From the NCBI RefSeq assembly GCF_001317355.1, contig NZ_LKET01000021.1, forward strand, positions 310,001 through 374,000: a stretch of 64,000 nt of DNA, in the 5' to 3' direction. This document shows positions 35,644 to 45,112 of the stretch, in pieces (positions within the stretch are counted from its first letter, which is position 1; the number at the start of each line of letters is the position of its first letter). The position numbers were made by a program, and so were the translations under genes. Under the pieces are notes generated by a model, which was not told where the DNA came from, ran no database searches, and was given only the letters and a program-made list of their open reading frames with translations. Origin of the DNA: Oxobacter pfennigii. GTDB taxonomy: Bacteria > Bacillota > Clostridia > Clostridiales > Oxobacteraceae.

Positions 35644-38600
35644 CTACACTCTAAAAAGCTCCCTTATATCTTCCTCGGTCATCTTCGATATAAAGGTTTC
35701 TCCGGGTTTTAGTACAGAGTTAATGAGCTCCTTTTTCTTTTGCTGCATGGCGTATATCTTTTCTTCAATGGTGCCCTTGGTTATGAGCTTCATAACCTGT
35801 ACCGTGCTTAATTGACCGATTCTGTGAGCTCTGTCAGTGGCTTGCTCCTCAACAGCAGGATTCCACCAGGGATCAAAATGTATTACGGTGTCGGCACCCG
35901 TTAAGTTTAGTCCCGTTCCGCCGGCCTTTAAGGATATTAAAAACACATTTCTGAAACCCTGATTGAAGGCTTTTACCATGTCCCGCCTGTCTTCTGCCTT
36001 TGTACTGCCGTCAAGGTAAAAAAATGAAATATTCTCTTTTTTAAGATGGCCTTCAATCAGCTTCAGAACGCCGGTAAACTGAGAGAAAAGGAGCACCCTG
36101 TGAGAGCCTGCCATAAGCTCATCTAAAAGCTCCATTACCATTTCCATTTTGCCGCTGGTGCCGTCATAATTTTCTATGAAAAGTGAAGGATGGCAGCATA
36201 TCTGCCGCAGCCTCGTCAAACCGGCAAGTATCTGTATATGGCTTTTTTCAAAACCTTTTATCCTTATTCCTTCCTCGATTTCACCTTTTATCTGGGCAAG
36301 ATATGCAAGGTAAACTTTCTTTTGCTCCTCTGTGAGCTCAGAGGTTAATACGCTTTCAATCTTTGGCGGCAGCTCTTTTAATACATCTTTTTTAAGCCTT
36401 CTTAAAATGAAGGGTCTGACATATTTGCTCAGTTCCTTTAAGGAATCCTTGTTATCATTGCCGGCAATGGGCTTTTCAAACCTTGCGATAAACTTACCGT
36501 GGGAGGATAAATATCCCGGCATTAAAAAATCAAATATGGACCATAGCTCCGTTAAATTGTTTTCTATAGGAGTGCCCGTAAGGGCAAAGTATCCTTTAGC
36601 CCGTATTTCCTTTACGGATTTGGCATTTACCGAGCTTGGATTTTTGATGTGCTGGGCCTCATCCAATATGCAATAGTTAAAGGTAATATCCCCGTAGTTT
36701 TCAATATCTCTGCGTATTAAAGGATATGAGGTTATAACCACATCAGCGTTATTGATTTCTCTGAACATATCTTCTCTTTCAAACTTATTGCCTGCTATTA
36801 CCAGAGCTCTTAGGGAAGGAGCAAATTTTTGTATTTCGCTCTCCCAGTTGTATACAAGAGAAGTAGGGCATATAACCAGTGAAGGCAAACTTGACTTTTC
36901 CTTTTCAGACATAATAAAGGCTATGGTCTGGAGAGTCTTGCCAAGTCCCATATCGTCTGCCAGTATTCCTCCCATGCCATAGGCAGAAAGGTTCTTCAAC
37001 CACTTAAAGCCTGTAACCTGATACCCTCTCATTATGCCTTCCAGATTTTCAGGTACTTTGAAATCAGTATCTTTAGGTTCCATTATATTTTCAACCAGCC
37101 TTTTAAAAGCCAGATTTCGTTCCACGTACACGCTATCGAAGCTTTTAAGGCTGTCGTCCAGATACATAGCTTTAAATTTGGGAAGGTTTATAATATCCTT
37201 TTTTAAATCTTCACCCTCCAGGTCTAAATATTCCATGAGGCTTGACATATTATGAAGGCTGTCTGTGTCTAAAGGTAAATGGGAACCGTCCGGCAGTCTG
37301 TGATATTTTTTCTTCCTCTTTAAGGATGCAAATATACTAGGGAGGCTCTCTTTATCAATACCATCTATGGAAAAATTGAACTCCAAAAGGTCGGTTTCTT
37401 CGTTATAGCGGATGGAGCTCCTGTAATAGGAAGAATCATAAAGTCTTATGGCTTTAAAAGACTCAGAATAATACACTTGGCACAGCTCTTGGAGCCTTGG
37501 TATATGAATAGCTAAAAAATCATAAATCAAATCGTCATCATCTAAATATACTGCATCCTTGTTTATTTTAAAGCCGGACTGCTCGAATATATCCAGTATC
37601 TTTCTTTCCTTTTCATAATCCCGTATGATTATCAATTTGGAATCCATGTGCTTCTGGTTGAAAGGGTCTATGGTTATATCCCCATAGGTAAAGCCTATGG
37701 ATACTGTTATTGCGTCATCGTTCTTATCAAGATATACGCTGGCTTCGACGGGCTGCTGGTAGAACAATTCCTTCACAGTTGCATCAACATTCAATTGCCC
37801 TGCTTTTTTTATATTGGGCATTACGACAGATGCGAATCTTTCACTGTCTTTCTGGGAAAACTTGAATTCCCTGGTGCCGCTTTGTGCAATGGCTCTGTAA
37901 AAAGGTGCCAGATTTTCTATTTGATCCTGTGAAGGATTGTATATGGTACCATTCGCGAACATGTGCTTTCCGTCAGGGGATAGAGGTATTACATCAGAGG
38001 ATATATTTATGTTAAGAACTAAATTATTATCTGGTTTCTTTAAAAGGAATTCTACCGGCAAATCTCTGTCTATTATTTTGACGTCATTATATTCTTTTTC
38101 CCTTGCTATAACCTTTAAAGGCTTATCCTCCATAAGCTTTAAAAAGCGCCCTAAAATCTTATATGGTATATAAAGATATTTTCCTCTGAATAAACCGCCG
38201 CTATGATCAAATCTGTAACTTGCGTTGCTTTCTACAGTTTTGTCAATATCATTCATTTCCTTAAAAAACTCTACTAAAGTGAGGTCACTTTCCTTAAAAC
38301 AATGCTGTGACGGGTCAAAGGTAAAATTTTTTCCAAAGTCCAACGGCTTATAGGAATCAATGGATCTTACAAGGTCTTTGATATTTTTTACCACATATAA
38401 TTTTTTATCTCCTATTCGAAGTGAGATGGCAGGTCTTATGTCTTTTCCGTACATTCCGCTCATGAATATTTCCATAGTAACTTCAATGTTTATAGGTTGT
38501 GCAGATACAGGGATTAATTTATTTTCAAAAAAGCTTATTATCTCATTGCTTTGCCTAAAGCCGTGATTTTCTACGGCACCTTGGTTTATTGATAAATTAG

Positions 38601-38895
38601 AGGTTCTGCCCCGGTTGTGAATATATAAAAGCACGGCAGCTATATGTTTGCACATGCCTTCCTGACCATAATATGCCGGACAGCTGCAAGCAGCATCAAT
38701 CAAATCTCCGTGATGTGAAAACTCTATGTTGACATAATAATCCCGGCTTCCGTATACAGTTGCTTCAACGAAACCTAAAATTTCATCAATATCAATATCC
38801 TTTATCCTGCCTTCTAGAAAATATCTTAAACCTCTTATATATACCTCATAAGAAGTGCACATGTTTTTTATCTTATTTTCTGAAATGTTGAACAT
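35644..38895 (-). CDS. SWIM zinc finger / SNF2-family DEAD-like helicase
   Basis: A 1083-residue protein. The SWIM zinc motif is ACSCPAYYGQEGMCKH at about residues 70-85, and a large SNF2-associated middle region runs to about 600. The SNF2 ATPase core has MGLGKTLQTI (Walker A, motif I), CILDEAQHIKN (motif II, DEAQ), ALTGTPIENN (motif III), then SLKAGGTGLNLTGADTVIHFDPWWNP and TDRAHRIGQ (motifs V and VI). Such proteins translocate on DNA and remodel protein-DNA complexes. No restriction or defence partner adjoins, and it appears to stand alone. The ATG at 38895 follows AGGATG. Confidence 0.94.
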   Translation of the reverse strand: MFNISENKIKNMCTSYEVYIRGLRYFLEGRIKDIDIDEILGFVEATVYGSRDYYVNIEFSHHGDLIDAACSCPAYYGQEGMCKHIAAVLLYIHNRGRTSNLSINQGAVENHGFRQSNEIISFFENKLIPVSAQPINIEVTMEIFMSGMYGKDIRPAISLRIGDKKLYVVKNIKDLVRSIDSYKPLDFGKNFTFDPSQHCFKESDLTLVEFFKEMNDIDKTVESNASYRFDHSGGLFRGKYLYIPYKILGRFLKLMEDKPLKVIAREKEYNDVKIIDRDLPVEFLLKKPDNNLVLNINISSDVIPLSPDGKHMFANGTIYNPSQDQIENLAPFYRAIAQSGTREFKFSQKDSERFASVVMPNIKKAGQLNVDATVKELFYQQPVEASVYLDKNDDAITVSIGFTYGDITIDPFNQKHMDSKLIIIRDYEKERKILDIFEQSGFKINKDAVYLDDDDLIYDFLAIHIPRLQELCQVYYSESFKAIRLYDSSYYRSSIRYNEETDLLEFNFSIDGIDKESLPSIFASLKRKKKYHRLPDGSHLPLDTDSLHNMSSLMEYLDLEGEDLKKDIINLPKFKAMYLDDSLKSFDSVYVERNLAFKRLVENIMEPKDTDFKVPENLEGIMRGYQVTGFKWLKNLSAYGMGGILADDMGLGKTLQTIAFIMSEKEKSSLPSLVICPTSLVYNWESEIQKFAPSLRALVIAGNKFEREDMFREINNADVVITSYPLIRRDIENYGDITFNYCILDEAQHIKNPSSVNAKSVKEIRAKGYFALTGTPIENNLTELWSIFDFLMPGYLSSHGKFIARFEKPIAGNDNKDSLKELSKYVRPFILRRLKKDVLKELPPKIESVLTSELTEEQKKVYLAYLAQIKGEIEEGIRIKGFEKSHIQILAGLTRLRQICCHPSLFIENYDGTSGKMEMVMELLDELMAGSHRVLLFSQFTGVLKLIEGHLKKENISFFYLDGSTKAEDRRDMVKAFNQGFRNVFLISLKAGGTGLNLTGADTVIHFDPWWNPAVEEQATDRAHRIGQLSTVQVMKLITKGTIEEKIYAMQQKKKELINSVLKPGETFISKMTEEDIRELFRV

Positions 38896-39055
38896 ATAAA
38901 TCATCCTTTTGATAAAAGAAAATATCAATAAACTTTGAAAGCTATAATATTCATTATAATTTTAAATTGCCATTGCAACAATGTTGAATTAAACTATCAT
39001 AATATTATTGTCATTTTACATTATTATACACATGCGGAAAACAAATAAGATAATC

Positions 39056-39110
39056 AAAAAGAAACTGCCTTATGGATGCGCAAGTTGAACAACCCATATA
39101 ACAGTTTCTT
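39056..39110 (-). terminator. Terminator of the small peptide gene
   Basis: On the minus strand, AAGAAACTG pairs with CAGTTTCTT (39102-39110 with 39059-39067), with extra inner pairs TTATGG/CCATATAA, and is followed by TTTTTGATT. It lies just after the 24-residue frame. Confidence 0.78.
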
Positions 39111-39121
39111 CTTTTAAGATG

Positions 39122-39196
39122 TTATTCTGCCAAGCATTCTTCAAGGCATTCTTCAATAATATCTTTAGTAATTACAAATGTTTTTTCGATATTCAC
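39122..39196 (-). CDS. Candidate 24-residue peptide gene
   Basis: A GTG start with a perfect GGAGG 7 bases upstream opens a 24-codon frame (MNIEKTFVITKD..., ending EECLEECLAE). It has two cysteines spaced by four residues in an acidic amphipathic tail. A dedicated terminator follows within 15 bases, so this is probably a real transcription unit. The 300 bases to its right (39197-39495) are AT-rich, with no other gene seen. No family is recognised; RiPP precursor, regulatory peptide or toxin are all possible, and no modifying enzyme lies nearby. Confidence 0.55.
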   Translation of the reverse strand: MNIEKTFVITKDIIEECLEECLAE

Positions 39197-39495
39197 CTAA
39201 ATTCCTCCAACCTAATCATCTAGAAGTGCCGCTGTTTAATAGTATTACTATATAAAAACTCATTTTTTAAAAGTTTCGAACAAAATGGACTCTAAAATTA
39301 GCGGTCAAATTAGAAGGCAGGAATTGATGTCTATGGAACTCTATAAATAAAGACAGGTCAATGTTCTAATCATAATAACTCTAATATTAAAAACAATTCT
39401 GATCTTGATAAATCTACTTACAGCTAGTCTATTGATTAATTTATTTTATATAACATCTAACTATAACACATGTGTTTTGATAAAGCAAGTACATG

Positions 39496-40056
39496 CTATT
39501 TTATATAATTTATTGAGTTTTCTTTTCTTGGCGCGGCCTTTGGATTGGCAGTGCCTTTGTTGCCTAAGGTAATTGAATAAAGGGGCTTGTAACCTTCAGG
39601 AATGCCTAAATTCTTTTTCCATAAAGCTCCCTTTTCGCTGTTTAGAAGAAAAATTGTCATATTAACCCAGCAAGCGCCAAGTCCTAAGGATTCTGCAGCC
39701 AATAATATGTTTTGTGCCGCAGCGGCACAATCGGCTTCAGGTGCAACTGCTTTTTCATCACCGCTTATTACTATTACTGTAGGTGCACGATGAAAAGGGC
39801 TGAAATTCTCATTTGTTCCCAATTGCTGAAAACGAGGGTTATTGGATTTTTTGAAGCTATCTTTAAGGTCCGCTGCCATATTATCCAGCACCTCTTTATT
39901 CTGTATTACAGTGAAATGCCAGGATTGCTGATTCACAGCGCTGGGAGCATATACGGCTGCCTCAAGTATAGCTTTAAGGTTCTCATCGCTGACCTGCTCG
40001 GCAGTATAGTTCCTTATGCTCCTCCTGCTTAGTAAAGTAGAGATTGTTTCATTCAT
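39496..40056 (-). CDS. Nitroreductase-family FMN oxidoreductase
   Basis: A 186-residue flavoprotein. SRRSIRNYTAEQV is the FMN-phosphate-binding N-terminal motif, AVYAPSAVNQQSWHF the second FMN segment, and ESLGLGACWVNM the third. It reduces nitro compounds or quinones with NAD(P)H in known members; the natural substrate is unclear. GGGAGGT before the ATG at 40056 fixes the start. A truncated GGGGACA repeat lies in the leader. Confidence 0.9.
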   Translation of the reverse strand: MNETISTLLSRRSIRNYTAEQVSDENLKAILEAAVYAPSAVNQQSWHFTVIQNKEVLDNMAADLKDSFKKSNNPRFQQLGTNENFSPFHRAPTVIVISGDEKAVAPEADCAAAAQNILLAAESLGLGACWVNMTIFLLNSEKGALWKKNLGIPEGYKPLYSITLGNKGTANPKAAPRKENSINYIK

Positions 40057-40102
40057 GTAAAATACCTCCCTAAGGTTAGGACTTTCGTCCTCTTTATCTA
40101 AG

Positions 40103-40131
40103 TCGGGGGACATGCCTTTAGGTATCTCCCC
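40103..40131. repeat. Truncated copy of the GGGGACA repeat family
   Basis: GTCGGGGGACATGCC with a following CTCCCC arm resembles one nifK-nifE hairpin unit. It lies between the DUF1858 terminator and the nitroreductase start. Confidence 0.5.
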
Positions 40132-40149
40132 TTTTCTTGCACAACAAAA

Positions 40150-40170
40150 AAAGCGGGAACTTCCCGCTTT
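40150..40170 (-). terminator. Terminator of the DUF1858 gene
   Basis: A 10-base stem AAAGCGGGAA/TTCCCGCTTT with almost no loop is followed on the minus strand by TTTTTTTG. It overlaps the stop codon. Confidence 0.85.
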
Positions 40171-40360
40171 AATTAGCTGCTTTATTTAAATCAATCATCA
40201 ATTTATCTACATCGATTCCGTGAGCAAGAGCACCTTCCTCGATATTTTCAAATCTTGCAGCCATACATCCGAAGCAATGCATACCATAGCCTAACAAAAC
40301 CTCAATGGTTTTTGGATACTGTTCAACGATATCGGTAATTGACATTTCCTTTGTAATCAA
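40169..40360 (-). CDS. DUF1858 / hybrid-cluster-associated redox disulfide protein
   Basis: A 63-residue protein. MSITDIVEQYPKTIEVLLGYGMHCFGCMAA contains the conserved CxxC of DUF1858 domains, often linked to hybrid cluster protein or to DUF542/ScdA proteins. It likely works as a small thiol/redox partner. The start is a TTG at 40360 with GGAGGT 7 bases upstream; an upstream in-frame TTG overlaps this site. Hcp itself is not in the window. Confidence 0.85.
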   Translation of the reverse strand: MITKEMSITDIVEQYPKTIEVLLGYGMHCFGCMAARFENIEEGALAHGIDVDKLMIDLNKAAN

Positions 40361-40501
40361 TATGTCCACCTCCAAATTCTTCTTATATTGAACTAATATA
40401 TATTATAAAAGCTACTGGGTAACTTTTACATCAAAATTCAAATATTAATATATATATTATATATCAATGTTAAATTAAATTATAGCACAACTTTTAAATA
40501 A

Positions 40502-40525
40502 AAATGTGATTAGCATCACATTTTC
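40502..40525. promoter_or_regulatory. 24-base perfect palindrome, operator or terminator
   Basis: AAAATGTGAT-TAGC-ATCACATTTT has 10-base perfect arms. TGTGA-N6-TCACA is the Crp/Fnr-type consensus, but on the minus strand the hairpin is followed by TTTTTATTT and lies 53 bases after plsC. A plsC terminator is therefore equally likely. It is about 140 bases upstream of the DUF1858 start. Confidence 0.5.
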
Positions 40526-40577
40526 AAAATATTTGATACTTAATTATATTTCTATTGGTTTTATGGATTACGGAATT

Positions 40578-41294
40578 TTATAAATTCGAGGATATTATAT
40601 TTTTTACCTTATCCTGAATATTTCGGGCATCCTCTTTAGACATGCCGGCGGTTTCAATGGCAGGCGAAATTATAACTTCAATATATGCAGGGGTTATAAA
40701 AAAACCATTTTTCTCCATTATCTTATAAGAGCCTTTCATTGTGACAGGTACTATGGGTACCTCTGCTTTTAATGCCAGCTTGAAGCTTCCTGTTTTGAAT
40801 TCATTTATATTATCTCCTTTGCTCCTGCTGCCTTCGGGGAATATGACATAGGAATATCCTTGCTTTATATATTCTACGCCTTCATTTATGGCTTTTAAGG
40901 ATTGGCGCACATCATCTCTTTCCATGAATATGCAATTCATGTATTTCATCCATGTGCTTATAAAGGGTATTTTTTTAATCTCAATTTTTGAAATGAATGC
41001 TTTTGGCTTATTGATATAGCCTAAATAAATGGGGATATCGAAATTTCCCTGATGGTTGCCTATAAAAACAACAGGACTGTTGTGGGGAATATTTTCTTCT
41101 CCGATAACTTTGACAGTAGAGCCTGTCATTTTGACAAGAAATCTTGCCCACCTGCCGGCAACACCATAGACGAAGGAGTCTCTCTCTTTAATTTTATTGT
41201 TTTTATTTAAAATATAAGCATATATGAGCTTGGGGATGAGATAAATCTGATATAGCCAGAAAAGTATAAACCACACAATAGTCCTTAATATCAA
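40578..41294 (-). CDS. plsC: 1-acyl-glycerol-3-phosphate acyltransferase PlsC
   Basis: A 238-residue membrane acyltransferase that makes phosphatidic acid. The catalytic block is IGNHQGNFDIPIY (NHxxxxD, about residue 80) and the phosphate-binding block is FPEGSRSKGD (about 155). A hydrophobic N-terminal segment anchors it. The TTG at 41294 with GAAGGT upstream is the likely start. The frame remains open to 41363 but without a ribosome binding site. Confidence 0.88.
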   Translation of the reverse strand: MILRTIVWFILFWLYQIYLIPKLIYAYILNKNNKIKERDSFVYGVAGRWARFLVKMTGSTVKVIGEENIPHNSPVVFIGNHQGNFDIPIYLGYINKPKAFISKIEIKKIPFISTWMKYMNCIFMERDDVRQSLKAINEGVEYIKQGYSYVIFPEGSRSKGDNINEFKTGSFKLALKAEVPIVPVTMKGSYKIMEKNGFFITPAYIEVIISPAIETAGMSKEDARNIQDKVKNIISSNL

Positions 41295-41486
41295 AAAATC
41301 ACGACCTTCAATTAAAGTTATAAAGATATAATTTATTATACAAGCTGTTGCAATTTGAAACAACGAAAAATATATTTGAACATTATCTTATAGACATAAA
41401 CTCATTTATATGTTAAAACTTTTTTAAGATAAATATAACATTTCTTATGATTTATATAAAAAATAACTTTAAAGCAGGTGATAAAA

Positions 41487-42389
41487 TTGTTGATCGAAGC
41501 ACACGCCCATATAGCCTTCAGCAATCATTATACAAGACAGGATTTTGTAAAGGCAGAGGTACAACAAAAAATTGAATGGATAAAAGAAAATTTCCGGCAA
41601 TATAAGAAAAGAAATATAAACGCCATACGTGACGGTGGAGATGGTATTGATGCTGCAAAAATATCAAGGGAAATAGCACTTTCTGAGGGTATTATATATA
41701 AATCTCCCGTCTATGCCATTTATAGAAGAGGATTTTACGGCTCTTTTTTAGGTAAACCCATTGATGATATTAAAGGATTCAAGGAAGAATTTAAATTATT
41801 GATGAAACAAAAGCCGGATCATTTGAAAATAATTTTAACAGGCATAGTTAATTTTGAAAAGTATGGTGATGTTGGCGAGACCACCTTTACTTTGGATGAA
41901 TTAAAATATATGGTTCAATGTGCAAAAGACAATTGCCTGCCTGTAATGGTTCACACAAATGGTCCGGAGGGTGTTAAAAGAGCCGTTGAAGCAGGAGCAG
42001 ATACCATAGAGCACGGTTATCTCATGTCAGAGTCTGAAATCTATAAAATAGCTGAAAAAAATATAATATGGCTCCCTACTTTAGCCCCATTAGGAAATAT
42101 ACTTTTATCAAGGGACCCAAAGTTTGAAAAAGAGAGGGAAGTAATTGACAAGGTATACAAAAGGCAGACTGAAAACATAAAAAAAGCACGGGACATAGGA
42201 GTTAAAATTGCTTTGGGAAGCGACTCGGGAGCATACAAGGTAGAGCATGGTCAAGGGCTGTTAGATGAAATTGAGCAGTTTGAAATGATAGGTTTTGATA
42301 AGAAAGATTTGATCAGGATGTGCTTTGAAAACGGGGCAAAATCATTGAATCTTACACAACAAGAAAAAGATTTGATCATGAAAATATGA
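41487..42389 (+). CDS. Amidohydrolase-superfamily protein
   Basis: A metal-dependent hydrolase of about 300 residues with a TIM-barrel pattern. EAHAHIAFSN is the HxH metal motif at the N-terminus, VHTNGPEG and IEHGYLM contain further histidines, and LGSDSGAYKVEH near the end holds the catalytic aspartate. It resembles imidazolonepropionase or prolidase-like amidohydrolases but is shorter and lacks the usual N-terminal beta-sandwich. The substrate is unknown. TTG at 41487 or 41490 follows AGGTGAT, and the upstream GTG overlaps the ribosome binding site. It is linked to a downstream GATase gene, 22 bases apart. Confidence 0.75.
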   Translation: MLIEAHAHIAFSNHYTRQDFVKAEVQQKIEWIKENFRQYKKRNINAIRDGGDGIDAAKISREIALSEGIIYKSPVYAIYRRGFYGSFLGKPIDDIKGFKEEFKLLMKQKPDHLKIILTGIVNFEKYGDVGETTFTLDELKYMVQCAKDNCLPVMVHTNGPEGVKRAVEAGADTIEHGYLMSESEIYKIAEKNIIWLPTLAPLGNILLSRDPKFEKEREVIDKVYKRQTENIKKARDIGVKIALGSDSGAYKVEHGQGLLDEIEQFEMIGFDKKDLIRMCFENGAKSLNLTQQEKDLIMKI

Positions 42390-42411
42390 GTTTTTAACGG
42401 AGGCGGGCAAA

Positions 42412-43119
42412 ATGAAAAAAATACTTATAATAAAAGCTGGGACAACCTATGATTCAATACGTGAAAAATATGGAGATTTCGAAGATTATATTATAAATAC
42501 GGCTGACTTAAATTATGAAGATATCCTAGTTTGGAATGCATATCAAAAAGAAAAAGAGCCGGATATAAATGATGTTTCGGCCATAATTATTACCGGCTCT
42601 CATTCCATGGTATCGGACTTTGAGGACTGGAGTGTAATGCTGTCAAAATGGCTTAAGGATACTGCATCAGGTAAGGTTCCCATACTTGGCATTTGCTATG
42701 GCCATCAGCTTCTTGCCCAAACCTTCGGAGGAACTGTGGGTTACCACCCCAGAGGAAAGGAGTTCGGAACTGTGTATATAGAGTTGACTGAAGATGGGGA
42801 AAAGGACCCTCTTTTAGGTGTTCTTCCCGAAAAATTTTTCGGACATGTTGCCCATTCCCAGACTGCCATAAAGGTTCCGCCGGAGGCTCTTGTTTTGGCA
42901 GGGAATGAATTTGAGCCTCATCATGCCTTTGCCCTTAAAAATAACATATGGGGAGTGCAGTTTCATCCCGAATTTACTATGGATATTACCCATTCATATA
43001 TCGAAAAGCTTGAAGATAGCTTAAAAATAGAGGGATATGATATTAAAGCTTTAAAAAGTTCTCTGCAGGATAATGATTATGGAAAGATACTGTTAAAAAG
43101 ATTTATAGAGCTCATATAA
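42412..43119 (+). CDS. Class I glutamine amidotransferase-like protein
   Basis: A 235-residue GATase domain. The nucleophile elbow GICYGHQLLAQTFGG (Cys about 87), the histidine/glutamate pair in VQFHPEFTMD (about 180) and the oxyanion region TGSHSMVSDF are present. It is related to GuaA-type or puuD/YfeJ-like single-domain enzymes that act on gamma-glutamyl compounds. The partner is unknown; the neighbouring amidohydrolase may act in the same pathway. GGAGG precedes the ATG. A bidirectional terminator follows. Confidence 0.85.
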   Translation: MKKILIIKAGTTYDSIREKYGDFEDYIINTADLNYEDILVWNAYQKEKEPDINDVSAIIITGSHSMVSDFEDWSVMLSKWLKDTASGKVPILGICYGHQLLAQTFGGTVGYHPRGKEFGTVYIELTEDGEKDPLLGVLPEKFFGHVAHSQTAIKVPPEALVLAGNEFEPHHAFALKNNIWGVQFHPEFTMDITHSYIEKLEDSLKIEGYDIKALKSSLQDNDYGKILLKRFIELI

Positions 43120-43150
43120 AAACATCTCCCGGATATGGCGGGAGATGTTT
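43120..43150. terminator. Bidirectional terminator, GATase / VanW genes
   Basis: A 12-base stem (43120-43131 with 43139-43150) carries flanking A and T runs between converging genes. Confidence 0.9.
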
Positions 43151-43906
43151 TTATTTTACTTTCAGAATATAGGTGTATACTTTGCCGTTTTTTACACCGG
43201 CTTTTATTTGCACCGGATAGTCTTTGTTGTTTTTAAACTTGAAATCCAGGCTTCCGTAATTTACCGCCGCATCCCTGCCTTCACCTACATAGGCGACCTT
43301 TTTACTGTGAGGATGGCGTTCAACAATTTCAAGGTTTGATTTTTTTACGGCATTGAAAAGAGTGCTGCTTAGCTGGCATACACCTCCGCCGGTACCTTCA
43401 TCGTATTTTCCGTTTACAATGATTTTAGCTGATAGAAAGCCTCTTTCTTTTGTCCTTTCCCCCACGACCTGATTAAAAGAAAATGTTTCTCCGGGATTTA
43501 CAACATAACCGTTTATTTGTTTTGAAGCTAATGATATATTCTTAGACCTTTTGCTGCTTTTATCCATAAGGGATGTTTCATATGCCCCTATGGCGTTTTT
43601 AGGAACCACATTTTTCTTAATCTGCTGCCTCGGTGTCGGTGTTGGTGTAATCTTAAGGGGAGGAGCAGGAGTTACGGTTACAATCGGAGAAGGTGTGACT
43701 TCAGGAATAGGTATGGTCGGAGCAGGAAGCGCCGGCTCTTTTAAAATATCATCAGGAGTTGAAATATTTTGCTCCGGGGTGATTTGAATATTATTGTCAG
43801 GACTCCCCCGGCGAGGCGTAAACCTATATGCACTATATAAAACTACCAGAAGTACAGCACTGATGGTAACAGCAGTAAAATATAAAATTCCAGACTTGTA
43901 CTTCAT
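43151..43906 (-). CDS. Membrane-anchored VanW-family protein
   Basis: A 251-residue protein. One N-terminal membrane helix (about 8-27) is followed by a long Pro/Thr linker (about 40-95, TPSPIVTVTPAPP and similar) suited to crossing the cell wall. The VanW domain then occupies about 105-251, with NPGETFSFNQVVGERT and EGTGGGVCQLSSTLFNAV. VanW proteins accompany some vancomycin-resistance and wall genes, but their activity is unknown. No resistance genes are nearby. Confidence 0.85.
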   Translation of the reverse strand: MKYKSGILYFTAVTISAVLLVVLYSAYRFTPRRGSPDNNIQITPEQNISTPDDILKEPALPAPTIPIPEVTPSPIVTVTPAPPLKITPTPTPRQQIKKNVVPKNAIGAYETSLMDKSSKRSKNISLASKQINGYVVNPGETFSFNQVVGERTKERGFLSAKIIVNGKYDEGTGGGVCQLSSTLFNAVKKSNLEIVERHPHSKKVAYVGEGRDAAVNYGSLDFKFKNNKDYPVQIKAGVKNGKVYTYILKVK

Positions 43907-44044
43907 ACAATCATCACCTCTTAAATATAGTATATATCTATAGAGGCTTTTAACTCGTTGATAATTATAACAAAAATGGGGGCGGTTCTCTGCTGTAATT
44001 CATTTTGGAAAATTGTACTGTAAAGAGAACTGTCCTCGAAAAAA

Positions 44045-44070
44045 AGCCATATCATTTTTTTGATATGGCT
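44045..44070 (-). terminator. Terminator of ilvE
   Basis: AGCCATATCA pairs with TGATATGGCT. On the minus strand it is followed by TTTTTTTCG, just after the ilvE stop. Confidence 0.85.
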
Positions 44071-44086
44071 TAAAATTTTCAAAAAT

Positions 44087-45112
44087 TTATTTTACTTCAA
44101 CAATCCATCCTTCAGGGGCTTTTACATCGCCAAACTGAATTCCGTAAAGGGTGTCATAAAGTTTCTTGGTTACAGGTCCTACTTCTGTTTCACTGTGGAA
44201 CACATGCAAATTGCCTTTATACTCTATACCGCCGATTGGAGTGATTACGGCAGCTGTACCGCATGCTCCTGCTTCCTTCAATTCATCAAGCTTATCTACG
44301 TAGATATCCCTTTCTTCAACTTCCAACCCAAGGTATGCCTTTGCTATATGCATCAAGGAATATTTTGTTATGCTGGGAAGTATGGAGGGGGATTTCGGCG
44401 TTACAAATTTATTATCTTTAGTAATACCGAAGAAATTGGCAGCCCCTACTTCTTCTATTTTTGTGTGGGTTGCAGGATCTAAGTATACGCAGTCTGCATA
44501 GCCTTTCCCTGCAGCAAGTTCATGAGGATAAAGGCTTCCCGCATAGTTTCCGCCTACTTTGGCAGCTCCTGTTCCATAGGGTGCGGCTCTGTCGTATTCG
44601 GATATTGTAAAATTGACAGGTGCCATTCCTCCTTTAAAATATGGACCAACGGGAGTGCAGAATACCCGGAATATATATTCGGACGCAGGTTTTACACCCA
44701 CGTTATCTCCTACTCCTATCATAAAGGGCCTTAAGTACAGTGTGGCTCCTGTTCCATGGGGCGGTACATAAGCTTCATTTGCCTTTGCTACCTGGATACA
44801 GGCATCAATGAATTTTTCCACCGGTATCTCGGGCATAAGTACCCTTCTGCAGCTTTGCTGCATGCGTTTTGCATTTTCATCAGGCCTGAAAAGCTGTATT
44901 TTTCCTTCCTTTGTTCGATATGCCTTTAAACCTTCAAAGCATTCCTGACCATAATGAAGGGAAGTTGAAGCCTCGCTTATGTAAAGCATGTTATCTTCAA
45001 CCAGTTTACCTTCATCCCATTTTCCGTCCTTATACACTGAAATGTAGCGCAAATCGGTTTTGATATAGCTGAAACCTAGTTTGCCCCAGTCGATATTTAC
45101 ATTACTGCTCAT
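44087..45112 (-). CDS. ilvE: Branched-chain amino acid aminotransferase IlvE
   Basis: A 341-residue PLP enzyme of fold type IV that makes or degrades Leu, Ile and Val. The PLP lysine lies in [15 protein letters not shown] (about residue 190). The N-terminal [16 protein letters not shown] and the C-terminal [16 protein letters not shown] are characteristic of the long (eukaryote-like) subgroup. A good ribosome binding site (AGGAGG) precedes the ATG. About 245 bases upstream are AT-rich with no leader structure seen. Confidence 0.94.
   Translation of the reverse strand: MSSNVNIDWGKLGFSYIKTDLRYISVYKDGKWDEGKLVEDNMLYISEASTSLHYGQECFEGLKAYRTKEGKIQLFRPDENAKRMQQSCRRVLMPEIPVEKFIDACIQVAKANEAYVPPHGTGATLYLRPFMIGVGDNVGVKPASEYIFRVFCTPVGPYFKGGMAPVNFTISEYDRAAPYGTGAAKVGGNYAGSLYPHELAAGKGYADCVYLDPATHTKIEEVGAANFFGITKDNKFVTPKSPSILPSITKYSLMHIAKAYLGLEVEERDIYVDKLDELKEAGACGTAAVITPIGGIEYKGNLHVFHSETEVGPVTKKLYDTLYGIQFGDVKAPEGWIVEVK

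Noticed and set aside
35644-38895. SNF2 helicase as part of a defence island
   Set aside because: Neighbours are a tRNA, a repeat and metabolic genes, with no methylase, nuclease or DISARM-like partner.
43151-43906. Vancomycin resistance gene
   Set aside because: VanW-domain proteins are common in Clostridia, and no vanH/A/X or two-component partner is adjacent.
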